This document shows, in pieces, positions 32,546-43,533 of a DNA stretch of 64,000 nucleotides. The stretch is from Acorus gramineus (Eukaryota > Streptophyta > Magnoliopsida > Acorales > Acoraceae). Location of the stretch: positions 496,001-560,000 of the forward strand of contig JAUJYN010000036.1 of the NCBI GenBank assembly GCA_030737835.1, in the 5' to 3' direction. The position numbers and the translations under genes were made by a program. The notes beneath the pieces were generated by a model that was not told the DNA's origin, did not search any database, and saw nothing but the letters and a program-made list of their open reading frames with translations. Numbering within the stretch: the first letter of the stretch is position 1; each line of letters starts with the position of its first letter.

Positions 32546-33313
32546 GTCGCGCCGCCGCGTGACCCTGTTATCCATGGGTTTCCACCCATGTTTTCCTTGA
32601 AAGGAAAGTGTTTATGTATTGAACTGTTGTATGGTGATTGGTTTCCAGCCACTCACTGAGCTTGTAGCTCACCCCTCGCATACTGTTTCTTTTTAGGGGC
32701 AGTGTTGGGCGTGGAGCTGGAGCTTTCCTGTGGCGTGGTCTTATGGGCGTGGAGCGTTCTTCCGGCGGGTGGCGAGTGCGAGGCTATCAGCAGTCCTAGA
32801 GTCATTGTATATATTGTAAATCGTGCATGTGGCACAGGTTGTATTTTCTTTGGTCTAGACTTGGCTCTCACAGGACAATGATTGTGTATTCGAGTCTGTA
32901 ATAATGTTTTTGGTTTACAGACATTGTTTATATATTATGCTTCCGCTTTTCAGTCAGTTATCATTATCCTTGCTTTGCCACCTTGTGTGTTGTTGTTGGA
33001 GTCTTTATTGACCTCAGGTATTGATAGCTGATATTTTATTATTGCCACGTCTGGGGGACGGCCGCCCTGGGGCGTGACAAAGAAGATGGAGCAAGAAGAG
33101 GAGGTGCAAGCACAAGAAGGTGAGTTTGTGCATGTGTTGTTGTTGTTGTGGTTTCTCCTCTCTCAAGCACCCTCTCATGTCTTTCCCCCCCTGATTTGCA
33201 GCCAAAGAAGGCTGAGGAGGGCTGTGGAGGTGGTGGTAGTGGTGGTGGTGGTTGAGGTGGTCGCGGGAGCATCGAGGGCCCCCGAATCTCCCCCTTTCAT
33301 TCCCCCTCCCTGG

Positions 33314-33844
33314 GTAAGCTTTTCCCCTTCTTTTCTTGGTTTTTCATGGCTTAGGGGGTTGTTGGGAGGTCATGCAAGCTAGGTAATTTGTTTAGGGTGA
33401 GTGAGAAGTGTGGGGAAGAGGTTAAAAGGGGTTAGGGATGGCTGGGCGCGCACAGGGGTCTGTCTACGCGCTTGCGCTCGCAGACGCGCGCGCAGAAGGG
33501 CACTGGAACGCGCAGGCGGGTGAGCCGGAGCGGCCGCACGGGTGCGCGCGGACGCTGGCAGCGAGCGGGGTGCGTGCAGGACGTGTGCGCGAGTGGGGCA
33601 GTGCGCCTGGGCGTGTGTCTGGGCGCGCGGCTGGGTGCCAGTGCAAGCGCGCGCGTGCTGGGGCATGCGTGGGGCTGGCCAGGGGCTCGGGTAGGTGCTG
33701 GGGCACTTGGGCATGCGTGCGTACGCGCGTGCTCGCATGTGTGCGAGCCCGTATGCGTGCATGTCTAAGTCTTTGGTAATTCTAGTGATTTCTAAGTGTT
33801 AAATTGTGATGTTACTCACCAAATTTGATGCCCTTACCTTGCAG
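33314..33844 (+). other. Intron-like CG-rich segment of E2 3' LTR
   Basis: Donor-like TGGGTAAGC at 33311-33319 and acceptor-like CCTTGCAG ending 33844 enclose a CG-rich core (33440-33770). If spliced, the GTG-rich stretch (...PPPW) would join ATCTCGTCGGATGGGATGCG in an open frame. This is an inference from sequence, with no transcript evidence. Confidence 0.5.
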
Positions 33845-36810
33845 ATCTCGTCGGATGGGATGCGCGAGGTCCCGGGTTGCGGTGAGTGGTTCGATCCAAT
33901 CCCCCCCCCCTCGGGATGCGCTCGACGCGCGTAGTCGCGCGTCGCGCATCGATGGGCCCCCCTAGCTATACTACTTGTGTAGATAAGTAGTATGGCCGTG
34001 CTTAAGCTATAATATGTAGATATCTTGCATGCTAGGCTTATATGCATGTATTTTTGGTAATGTGTATGGATGTATAGAATATGGCATGCCTTAGGTAGTA
34101 TTGTAATACTACTCCCACCATATTAATTGGAATATCCAATATGATTAAGTCTGGGTTAATAACGGGCACCTACCTAATATTCCCTTGCGATAAGACTCGA
34201 GGGCGTGGTGTAGTTGTTGCGCCCATGCTAATGGGGCAAAGCTATGACCAGCTTCATGAGATGATGATCTCTCTCGCCCTCTCCCTCTGAACGAACGGAG
34301 TAAGTAGATGCGATTTCCTACTCGACTCAGGTTCGTTTGGAATATTGGCATGCACCTGTTAGTGCGCGAGATCACGCTTGACCCTTTCTTTTAAGTTGGT
34401 GATATCCAACGCATGTTAGAGTATATATTGTATGTTTATACGATTAGTGCCCTCATATGTATGTGTAGTTAGGCCTTGCCTTGTATGTATGTTGCATGAT
34501 GTGTTGTTTATGCCATATACTCATGTTAGGGAGAACCCCTATAGTTAAGTATAGGTTATTGTGCATGTGGATCAAGTTCATTCAGTGATAGAATTCTCCT
34601 GTAATAATTATGCACATGTTAAAACTGATTAGGCCTATCTGGAATAGGCGTGGGTATGACCCGTTGTCGGGTTGTACCTTATTAGTTAGAGCGCTAGCGA
34701 TGTAATCGCCCCCGTGCATCCGAGCGATGCACTCGTTTGGAATTCAGGAGAATTCATTATCTTATTGGTTTGTTAAGCCGGTAGTTGTGGCATTAAGCTA
34801 GGCCTACCCGTGCTAGGCGTGTATATGAACCGCCTGTTGGGTTATGTGCCTTGGGATTATTTCTGTGTGAGAGCAGAGGCAACCCCCCCCCCCCCTTTTG
34901 TGTCCGAGCGACGCAACCGTGTGGGAGTAAAATAGTGTTCGATATCATCGATATGTGATTATCGAGAGTAGATGTTTTTCCATTGGGTTCGCTTTGCGAA
35001 CATGGAATGTTTACTCCCAATATCGTCCGAGTTGAAGAGGCCCGGGTTGTAGCTGTCCTGACAGAGGGCTCCCATCCGTAGGTACCACCGATGCGTTCAG
35101 AAGCGTACTGATCGTGGGAGTGTACCAGGTAGAGGCTACCCGGGAGAGGGTTAACGAATGAGATTGCGAGTGTGGAATCGTTCACCCCATCGTTGGATCC
35201 GATGTAGGAACTTCCCGGCATTGGAAAAGCTGTCCTGACAGAGGGCTCCCATCCGTAGGTACCACCGAGGCGTTCGGAAGCGTACTGATCGTGGGAGTAT
35301 ACCAGGTAGTGACTACCCGGGGAAAGGGCTACCGGTGGACCAAGGGTGTAGAGCAGTCTAAGTCTCTTCCAAAAGTCCTATGTCACCTCTAAGGGGTGAG
35401 GGTGAGGGTGAGGATGAGGTGAAGACACGTCGCCGCGTGACCCATTCGTTGTTCGTCCGTTCCCATAGTTGTTGGGTCTGGTTGCGTATCGATGTTTAAA
35501 GACATCGTTGGGCAGTTATCCCGATGTAGATGTTTCAGTAGCGTTGTGTAGACCAGTAATTCCGGGTCTCGTCGACCAATGGTATGGTCTCTCCCCAAAA
35601 TTCCCAAGAGTCTCTCTCCGGGAGTGAGGGTGAGGGTGAGGTTGGTCATACCGTCGCGTGGCTTTGTTATCCATTAGGTTTCTACCCATGTTTTCCTTGA
35701 GAGGAAATTGTTTGAGTATTGAACTGTTGTATGGTGATTGGTTTCTAGCCACTCACTGAGCTTGTAGCTCACCCCTCGCATACTGTTTCTTTTCAGTAGT
35801 GTTGGGCGTGGAGTTGGAGCTTCCTTGTGGCGTGGTCTTATGGGCGTGGAGCGTTCTTCCAGCGGGTGGCGAGTGCGAGGCTGTTAGCAGTCCTAGAGTT
35901 ATTTTGATGTATTGTAAATCGTGCATGTGGCACACGTATTTTATTTGGTCTAGACTTGGCTCTCACAGGACATTGATTGTATATTCGAGTCTGTAATAAT
36001 GTTTTTGATTTACAGACATTGTTTATATATTATGCTTCCGCTTTTCAGTCAGTTATCATTATCCTTGCTTTGCCACCTTGTGTGTTGTTGTTGGAGTCTC
36101 TATTGACCTCAGGTATTGATAGCTGATATTCCATTATTGCCACGTCTCGGGGACGGCCACCCTTGGTCGTGACAGTAAAAACCCTCCCGCCGATCTGTCC
36201 TTTCATGAGGCCATGTGGAAAGTTAGAGATAGAAATATCATAAACTTGCCACGTAAGCTGCACATATTGTCACGCCCCAGGGCCGGCCGACCCCGGGACG
36301 CGGCAAGTGTATATATGATATCAGTAACAGGAGTTCAATAATATACTCACACAACAGCTAAAATGACAACAAAGACAACAAAAGCAGGGCTGACATGATA
36401 CATACACCAATAGCGGAAGCTAAAAGACTGAATCTGTAATCCAAAACATATTACAGACTCGATACAAAATCGACTGTCCTGTGAGAGCCAATATACACAA
36501 AGACATCCAAATACAATACAAACGCGTGCCCAAGCACGGAATATAATACATACAAGCACAAGGGATGCTGATAGCCTCTGATACTCGCGGGACGTAGCGC
36601 TACTCCGCTACTGATGAATTCCCTCGGAGAGCTCTTCCTCCAGATCCGACTCAAATGACACTGGAGAAAATATTATGCGAGGGGTGAGCCACACGCTCAG
36701 TGAACAGCACAACCCATGCATCACAGTTATATTAACCACAAATAATCAACAATCAGCCTCAAAGTGGCATAACAACATAAACCAGTGGCTCGTACATCGC
36801 CGAACCACCA

Positions 36811-37012
36811 CACCCTCACCCTCACCCCTCAATAGATGACATTGGATATTGGGACTTATAATCATCCATACACATCCATACACCCTCACCCTCACCCCTC
36901 AATAGGTGACATAGGATATTGGGACTGATAATCATCCAAACACATCCATACACATCCATACACATCCATACACCCTCACCCTCACCCCTCAACAGGTGAC
37001 ATAGGATATTGG
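36811..37012 (-). repeat. G-rich LTR tandem repeat, 3 units (E3 3' LTR)
   Basis: CACCCTCACCCTCACCCCTC occurs at 36811, 36881 and 36971 (plus strand), so the G-runs are on the sense strand. Spacers are built from a 10-base repeat CACATCCATA. The palindrome seen in the other LTRs is lost from the spacers. The 5' LTR has the matching array at about 44083-44275, with one unit shortened. Confidence 0.88.
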
Positions 37013-37800
37013 GACTGACTAGGCTGTTAATCGCCCTTCGTCCACCGATAGCCTCTCCTCCACACCGTAGCTTGCCTGGTCTACTCCCACATTCAGCACA
37101 GTCCGAGTCCAAGATCAGGAGGTGCCTACTGATGGGAGCCCTCTATCAGGATAGCCTGTCTAACGCTGAGGAGTCCCTACACGGATCCAACGAAGGGAAG
37201 AGAAACAGCCTACCCACACGCATATGATCCACTTGGATCCGCTGACAACACATCTCTACAACTCTAGTGTCTTGAATTCATCAGAATTCCTCCAGGGCGC
37301 ATAACCAAGATGCAGGGAACATGCATTAGTATAAACGGGAAAAGAAACCTTGGGAGGGCACCATGAGGTCCCGATATAGGACATCCCGACAACCAAAAAA
37401 GGAACACGGAGCACCCTAGCCCGGGTCTCAATGTTGACCTCGCAAGGCCCCTTAATATTCCCTAAGGCATGCAATAATATTACCAGTTGCATTTAATTTA
37501 ACAAATTAAACTAATAGGAGCATACAAAGGCCGAGGCTTTCCTAGCATGATAACAAGGTGACAAGGATGCATGGCTCTTACACCACCTAAGGGTGCAAGT
37601 CCCTAACATACTCAGTGTAGGGTAGCATGCATACTACATATCAATCATGCTTGCATGGATTACATATTAAACAGGTTAATACTAATCTATGGTGCCCCAG
37701 GGGAGGACGGTATACGCCCAAGTGCATATAGCGCCTCCCAACTGGGTTGGATTGTCCCACTCACCGGTAGTCGGGTCATCGCGCGACCGTCCGTCAAGAT

Positions 37801-38466
37801 CTGCAAGACAGGGTAATCAACTAGGTGAGTAAAATACACAATATACCAAAAATACACTAAAAATACCCAACACTCGGACAAGCGTACATATGGCCCGTAC
37901 GCACGCGAGTCCGAGCACCCCGACACACTACCGAACCCCCGGGCAGCTATACGCACGGCCACTCGCACGCGCACGCACGAATGCGCATGCACGCACGCAC
38001 CCCGGAACCATCGGCGCACTGCCGCGCGCCTGCTCGCGCTCCCCGACGCACTGCCACACGCTCGCGCGCGCCCGCGCGCACCGCGCGTCCAGCCCAGCGC
38101 GCCCCCGCGCGCACTGCGCGCACGCCCCAGCACGCGCACGCACTGGTCCCCAGCTCCGCGCCCAGGCGCATGCCCAGGCGCCCTGCCCCGCACCCAGGCG
38201 CAGTGCCTAGGTGCGCTGCCCCCGCGCGCGCCCGTGCGCACCCGCGCGCACTCCCGCGCACACCCCTGCTCGCACCAGAACCCGCGCGCACCCGCGCGCG
38301 ACTGCGAGCCCAACTGCGCCCGCCAGCGCGCGCCCAAGCCCTCTTAACCCCTTTTTCACCCCTTTCAACCTCTCACACACACCCAAACACCCCTACCTAG
38401 CATGCATGACTTTCCCACAACCCCTTAAGCCAAGAAAACCAAGGAAAAAGGAGGGGAGGAGCTCAC
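37801..38466 (-). other. Intron-like CG-rich segment of E3 3' LTR
   Basis: On the minus strand it runs from donor-like CCAAGGTGAGC (about 38461-38471) to acceptor-like GTCTTGCAG (ends 37801), next to the exon-like ATCTTGACGGACGG. Frames inside (for example 37687-38337) are low-complexity Ala/Arg/Gly. Confidence 0.5.
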
Positions 38467-39277
38467 CTTGGGAGGGAAAAGAAAGGGAGAGGTTCGGGGG
38501 CCCTTCGCGCACCGAAACGCCGCCACCGGAACCACCACCTCCACTCAGCCTCCTCTTCAGCCCTCTATGGCAGCAAAAACAGGGGGGGGAGATCATGCAA
38601 AAAGAGCTTGATATAGAGGCGAGAACAACAACACAACAACACAAAGACAAAGATCCACCACCACTAGCACCTCCACCCTCTCCATCTCTTTGAAGCATAA
38701 ACCCAAACACATGGGGTGCAAAAGAAAGAGAGGAGAGGGACCAGAAATGCTGGTCGACGTGCACATTGGGAGGGGAGAGAGAGAGAGAGATATTTATCAA
38801 AAATATCATAAGGGGAATTACTAAGTCGCCCTCCGACTAGAAATTCTGCGCAAGCTTCACTAGAACAGCCATAACTTCCTCGATACAGCTCCGAATTGCT
38901 TGATTCCAAGACCGATGGAAATCTAAGAAGATTATCTACAACTTTCATGTTTATGCCATGATCAAATAATCTCTCCAGCTAATCCGAAATTAGAGCCGAA
39001 CATGGAACAGGGCTGCTGCCAGAATTTCCATCCCCGGGGTATACTTGGAAAAATACCCATAACTTTTACTACAAGAATCCAGTTGATCTAATTCCACTTC
39101 TGTGCGAAAGCTAACTCAAAACTGGACATCTCATAGTAAACTCATAATTAAACCTCTTCATCTTGGATTTTAACAAAATCAAATCCAAACACCAAATCAG
39201 GAATACATAACTTAGGAAAAAAAATTATGTACCCAAATCTTCAAACAGAGCGCTCCAAATGACACAGACACAACATT

Positions 39278-39290
39278 CTGCCCCCCCTTA
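39278..39290 (-). other. Polypurine tract of E3
   Basis: On the minus strand TAAGGGGGGGCAG, then AA and the 3' LTR. A C interrupts the purine run, unlike the other tracts. Confidence 0.85.
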
Positions 39291-39392
39291 GGAAATTTAG
39301 TCCTCGAAATTTAAGGAAACCCAAAAGGGAAGACCGAAAGTATCATGCTTAGACCTTTGCTCCCAAGTGGTCTTCGCACCGGACTGGCGCTA

Positions 39393-39660
39393 CTAACACA
39401 CTATAATCAAAGGAACGGTCTTAGCGTGGAGCCTCTTCTCATGCTTGTCCCTGACCTCGATCCACTGCTCCACGAACGACAAATCCACCTCGAGGATGAG
39501 GCGGTCGAACAGAAAGACTGAACAGGATTGTGGACATAACGCCTCAGCCATGGGACAAGGACGACGTCGTGGGCATGAACCAGCTGTGGGGGAAAGGCTA
39601 CATGATAAGCCACCTCCCCAATCCACTCAATGACGAGAAATGGTCCCATTAAAGAGTAAA
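39393..39660 (-). pseudogene. Broken pol C-terminus / chromodomain-like tail (E3)
   Basis: The minus strand has MGPFLVIEWIGEVAYHVAFP, PPQLVHAHDVV and LRRYVHNP in one frame and EVDLSFVEQWIEVRDKHEKR in another. It continues the integrase frame at 39627, which ends prematurely at a frameshift (LLFNGTISRH, stop). The terminal EATWE block is absent. Confidence 0.8.
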
Positions 39661-40510
39661 CTCAGCTTGCCCCGAACGTCGGAACAGAGGGTGCTCTTTA
39701 ACCAGGACACCTTCTTGAAGACATGGCCACCAACCTCAAAGGCGAGCTCACGACGACGACGGTCGGCGTAGCACTTCTGACGACTCTGAGCGACTCGGAT
39801 ACGCTCGCGAATCGTCTTCACCATCTCTGAGGTCTGGTGAACGATCTCTGGTCCCTCCAACTGGCGCTCTCCGACCTCGTCCCAACACAAGGGGGACCTG
39901 CAGCTGCGGCCATAGAGCGCCTCGTAAGGAGCCATCCGGATAATCGAGTGGTAGCTGTTGTTGTAGGCAAACTCCACCGACGGAAGGTGCCTCTCCCAAC
40001 TGCCTCCAAAATCGAGAACACAGGCTCGCAGCATATCCTCAAGAGTCTGGATCGTCCTCTCCGACTGGCCGTCCGTCTGCGGATGAAACGCTGTACAGAA
40101 ATGGAGGTTCGTACCAAGGGCGTGCTGGAGGCTACGCCAGAACCTCGAAGTAAAACGCGCGTCTCGATCGGAAATGATGCTGACGGGAGTGCCATGGAGA
40201 CGAACAATCTCGGAGACAAATAGCTGCGCCAGGGTGTCCAGAGAATCGGTGAGTCGGATGGGGAGGAAATGAGCAGACTTCGTCAGCCGGTCGACGATCA
40301 CCCAGATGGCATCGCGACCCGAACGTGACCTCGGCAAACCCGAGACGAAGTCCATGGTGATCTGCTCCCACTTCCACTGAGGAATCTCAATGGACTGCAG
40401 CTTCCCCGCAGGGCGCTGATGCTCTGACTTCACCTGCTGGCATACTAGGCATCGGGCAACGAAACGGGCAATATCCGTCTTCATCCCGCGCCACCAGTAG
40501 CCACGACGAA
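39627..40510 (-). CDS. Integrase with intact DD35E triad (E3)
   Basis: A minus-strand open frame (336 codons from 40637 including out-of-frame leader sequence; genuine integrase from about residue 42). It shows YWWRGMKTDIARF, the second half of the zinc-binding domain (CLVC, residues 63-66; the His pair is missing) and the core. Catalytic residues are Asp96 (MDFVSG), Asp157 (ISDRDA) and Glu193 (TDGQSERT), spacing D-60-D-35-E. The GPxx-side tail ELAFEVGGHVFKKVS follows. Integrase inserts the cDNA into the genome. The frame ends at a shift in the tail, so a full enzyme is unlikely. It is the best-preserved coding DNA in the window. Confidence 0.9.
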
Positions 40511-41100
40511 GGCCCCTCAAACTGGCGCTCCACAACCGTCCCAACACAAGGGAGGTATGAAACTGCGCCTGTAGAGTGCCCTTCACAGATCCATCTGGGT
40601 GCTCGAATGGCAGTCGCTTACAGGCATACCCCAACAAATGGGTGGTGCCTCACCCAACTGCCCTCATCATCGAACACGTAGGCACATAGCATGTCCTCCA
40701 AGGTCCGAATCGTCCTCATTGCCTGGCTGTCCATCGGTGATGAAACGCTATACTTAAATGGAGGCTCGCACCAAAGGCTGCGCCACAACCTCAAAGTAAC
40801 CCTCGCGTCTCAACCGAAAATAGCGCCGACTGGAGTGCCATGAAGACGAACAATCGCGAAGGTGAAAACCCACGTCAAGGCGTCCAGAGACTCAATCAGT
40901 CTGATAGGGAGGGAATCGCGGACTTAGTCAGTCGGTCAATGATCACCCAGACGGCGTCGTGACCCGAACGTGACATTAACGAGTCTGCAACAATCCCTGA
41001 CAACCCACTCTCACGTCCACTGAGGAATCTCGATGGACTGACGCTTCCCACGCGATGTTGAATCTCAAACTTTGCCTGAGGGCATGCCAACCTGGGGAAA
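40511..41100 (-). pseudogene. Second, dead integrase copy (E3)
   Basis: Directly upstream of the intact integrase lies another integrase copy with stops: ACPQAKFEIQH-like start, then SGHDAVWVIIDRLTKSA (about 40900-41090), a DGQxxE block without the Glu (about 40715-40760), and PPLCWDGCG-like sequence. It ends at its C-terminal EGP-like point and joins the intact copy's YWWRG region near 40510. It is more similar to the dead integrases of R1 and E2 than to its neighbour. Confidence 0.78.
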
Positions 41101-41966
41101 CAAGGTCACCCACATCACCTTATCATCACACCACAGCAACTCAACAAAGACTACCCCAAAGTAGTCCTCGGAAACCCAATAAAACTTTTGAGATCCACGA
41201 AGGCATCCGGCGCATTCGTCAACCCCGACGGCAGTACTTAAAACTCGTAGTGCCTGAACGGTCACGAAAGGCCATCTACGGGATGTCCAACTCTCGGATC
41301 TCCAGCTTGTGGTACCCTTGTGCGAAGATCGATCTAACAGCAGACACTCGCTCTCAGAGCTGGTCAAATAGATCATCGATTCGCGGCAAAGGTAATTGAT
41401 CTTCAACCTCCACGGGGAGATCAAAACAACACCATGAACAATTAAGTTCGGATTCTGCTCCTCGAGCATGGCTGGCGCTCATGATAACACTTACACACTA
41501 GGTAAGCCGCTCAACCGCATTCAATCCACAAGACACGCATTAAGGGGTCGTCGAACCTCGACAATGCCTATGCGACGTCATCTATCTGATAGGCGGTTGA
41601 GTCCCATCACGAACGCTAGCATCGCGCCTCCTTATTCGCGGCCAATGTGGGGCAAACGCGACAGTATCCACAACTGTGCTTACATACCGCCAGAGATAGG
41701 CCGCTCATCACAACCATTGGAACTCGACATCCTGCACTCCATGGGCAGATTCATCACGGGGAGTCCACGCTCTCGCCATCATTTAGCAGCACCCTCCCGG
41801 TGTGGCCTCTACCTGGTAGCCTCCCAAGCCCGCTATCTCTGCCATATGGGCGAACCACAAGCATAGGATCTGGGAGCACCTCACAGGGCTCTGGCCTCAA
41901 CCGGGCAGCTACAACACACAATGATTTATCGAAGCAACTCCAGATGCCACTATGGAACCCTGTCCA
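41101..41966 (-). pseudogene. Decayed RT palm and unassigned pol DNA (E3)
   Basis: It matches 27070-27660 of E2 in reverse. It contains remnants of the LTNAPDAFMDL and IRELDIP RT blocks with stops, adjacent to the dead integrase. About 41650-41966 is shared with R1 (19879-20083) and E2, but I cannot assign it to a domain. Confidence 0.65.
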
Positions 41967-42287
41967 CTAGCGATCGCCCACTGAGCTGCAATAGGACGCA
42001 CCCGATTCCGATCGAACGCATCGCCACACCCAACCGCGATGCATCAGAGCAAACTGCGAACCCACTCCTCCCAGACGGAAGGTAAGAACTGGCGCTGAGG
42101 TGAGCCTTCGCTTAAACTCCAGGAAGCTCTCCTCGCAAGACGGGGACCATTCGAACCGGACATCCTTCCGAGCGAGGCGGTTAAGAGGTACAGCCATCTT
42201 CGAGAAACCCTCGACAAACCTCCCGCAATAACCCGCCAAGCCCAGGAAGCTCCGAATCACTATGGGGGGTTCGATGGTCGACACCAA
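41967..42287 (-). pseudogene. RT C-terminal fragment (E3)
   Basis: The minus-strand frame has [40 protein letters not shown] and RLTSAPVLT, the RT connection region. After the start of RNase H (shifted frame) it joins a sequence shared with E2 at about 26970, not the chromodomain tail as in E1 and E5. E3 is therefore a different rearrangement of the same parts. Confidence 0.8.
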
Positions 42288-42299
42288 TTTAACACGGCG

Positions 42300-43100
42300 A
42301 GCATCTTATCCGGGTCCACAGATATGCCTTTGCCAGAAAATCACGTGGCCCAGAAAGGCCATACCCTCCAACCAAAACTCACACTTAATCCACCATCAAT
42401 TTGATGCTTCTAAGGTAGTCCTTGACTGGGAAAAGAAACCTTGGCAGGGCACCATGAGGTCCCGATATAGGATACCCCGACAACCAAACAAGGAACACGG
42501 AGTACCCTAGCCCGGGTCTCAACGCTGACCCTGCAAGGCCCCTCATCCAGAGTAGGAAGTCTGGAAGAAGACATCACCCTTAAAGAACACTACTAACCCC
42601 ACTGGATCATCTACATCTAGATAATCACCCATCGACATCCTTCAACATCCATCACAAGACCGGACCCAACATCTATGGGAACGGTCAAACAACGAATGGG
42701 TCACGAGGCGACGCGTCTTCGCCTCATCCACACCCTCACTCCCGAAAGGAGACATTTTGGGACTTTGGGAGAGACTTAGACTACACCCCTGGTCCACCGG
42801 TAGCCTCTCCTCCACACCGTGGGCCGCCTGGTCTACTCCCACATTCAGCACAGTCCGAGTCCAAAATCAGGAGGTGCCTACTGATGGGAGCCCTCTGTCA
42901 GGAAGGCCTCTCTAACGCTGAGGAGTCCCTACACGGATCCGACGAAAGGGAGAACAGTTCCACGCTCGTGACATCATTAATTAATCCACTCCCGGGTAGC
43001 CTCTACCTGGCATACTCCCACGATCAGTACCCCTCCGACTGCATCGGCGGTACCTACGGATGGGAGCCTTCTGCCAGGACGGCTACAACCCGGCCTCCTC
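42300..43100 (-). other. LTR-derived block between gag and pol (E3)
   Basis: The minus strand contains LTR modules in LTR order: GAGGGCTCCCATC-type modules (about 42885 and 43055), CGGTGGACCAGGGGTGTAG, the G-run region (42730-42750), the GTTGGGTCCGGT stretch (about 42660) and the GGCCTTGCAGGGTCAGC block (about 42430-42545). Order and orientation match E1 and E5. Confidence 0.75.
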
Positions 43101-43413
43101 AACTCGAACAACCACTTTCGATACCCGCTTAACGAGATATCACACACTTGCATATCAGCAACCAACACACTCGTCTGGGCCTTTAATGCTCTCGCCTGCT
43201 CCTCCAATAATCTGGTTTGGGCCTCCAGTGCCTTGGTCTGAGTCTCCACCAAATCCGCTATCAAGCGAACGCACGTTTCCATGCGGGAGGCTCCTGCGCC
43301 GATCCTGGCCTCACAGCCGTGGACTCTCCAGTAGCATCCTCGCCTCTAGTAGGTCTGGAAACCTCCAAAGGTCGAGAGGGACCATGTCCGCGCCGTCCTC
43401 CACGAGGAGGCAT
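42977..43413 (-). pseudogene. gag with frameshift (E3)
   Basis: The start ATG is at 43411-43413 (MPPRGGRRGHGPSRPLEV, then TRGEDATGE and AQEPPAWKRAF). The frame is lost near 43270; the next frame continues IADLVETQTKALEAQTRLLE and ARALKAQTSVLVADMQ, a heptad-like region. It then runs into LTR-derived DNA at YRKW. The capsid body and zinc knuckle are missing. Confidence 0.82.
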
Positions 43414-43516
43414 ATCAGCAATCCTAAGAAAACCAGACACTAGGATCAGAATACTCATATAGAAATCCTAGGACTCATCTCTACGAAAAGAAGACCATTG
43501 GCTCTGACAGGACCAG

Positions 43517-43528
43517 GCTCTGATACCA
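43517..43528 (-). other. Primer binding site (initiator tRNA-Met), E3
   Basis: On the minus strand TGGTATCAGAGC lies five bases after the 5' LTR, identical to E1 and E5. Confidence 0.93.
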
Positions 43529-43533
43529 ACTTT

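Larger units (their letters stand above)
29387..33079 (+). mobile_element. Solo LTR S5 nested in E2 3' LTR
   Basis: It starts TGTTATGCCTGTGTC at 29387 and ends GGGGCGTGACA at 33079 (3,693 bp). The target duplication AAGAA is perfect (29382-29386, 33080-33084). The LTR has a (GT)n run at about 29800-29832, a (GTG)n exon-like stretch at about 30080-30125, an AT-rich intron-like part and an S1-type tail. No coding region lies between, so it is a solo LTR. Confidence 0.95.
24308..36174 (+). mobile_element. Ty3/gypsy element E2, 5' LTR truncated, 3' LTR split by S5
   Basis: Order: truncated 5' LTR (24308-26331), degenerate PBS, gag remnant, LTR-derived block, RT and integrase remnants, pol tail, PPT, and 3' LTR (28832-36174 with solo LTR S5 inside). 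The internal region is 2.5 kb, and all reading frames are broken. The left target duplication is lost with the LTR start. The right flank is GTAAA in the Tat remnant. Confidence 0.85.
28832..36174 (+). repeat. 3' LTR of E2, interrupted by solo LTR S5
   Basis: Native parts are 28832-29386 and 33085-36174, about 3.65 kb. It starts TGTTATGCCTGTG and ends GGTCGTGACA. A first exon-like piece (ATGGAGCAAGAAGAGGAGG, about 33087) has a donor-like AAGGTGAGT at 33119, an acceptor-like TTTGCAG ending 33201, then a (GTG)n exon-like stretch. The LTR also has a poly-C run (about 34884-34896) and ends with the S1-type tail. Confidence 0.88.
36268..39275 (-). repeat. 3' LTR of E3
   Basis: The LTR is 3,008 bp; on the minus strand it runs from TGTTGTGTCTGTGTCATTTG (39275) to GGGGCGTGACA (36268). 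It differs from the 5' LTR by scattered substitutions and small or medium indels, chiefly in the CG-rich part (about 37880-38345). The head type matches solo LTR S2. Confidence 0.93.

Noticed and set aside
36811-37012. Repeat-spacer array in LTR
   Set aside because: The spacers are themselves repeated (CACATCCATA) and the array recurs in each LTR; it is an LTR minisatellite.
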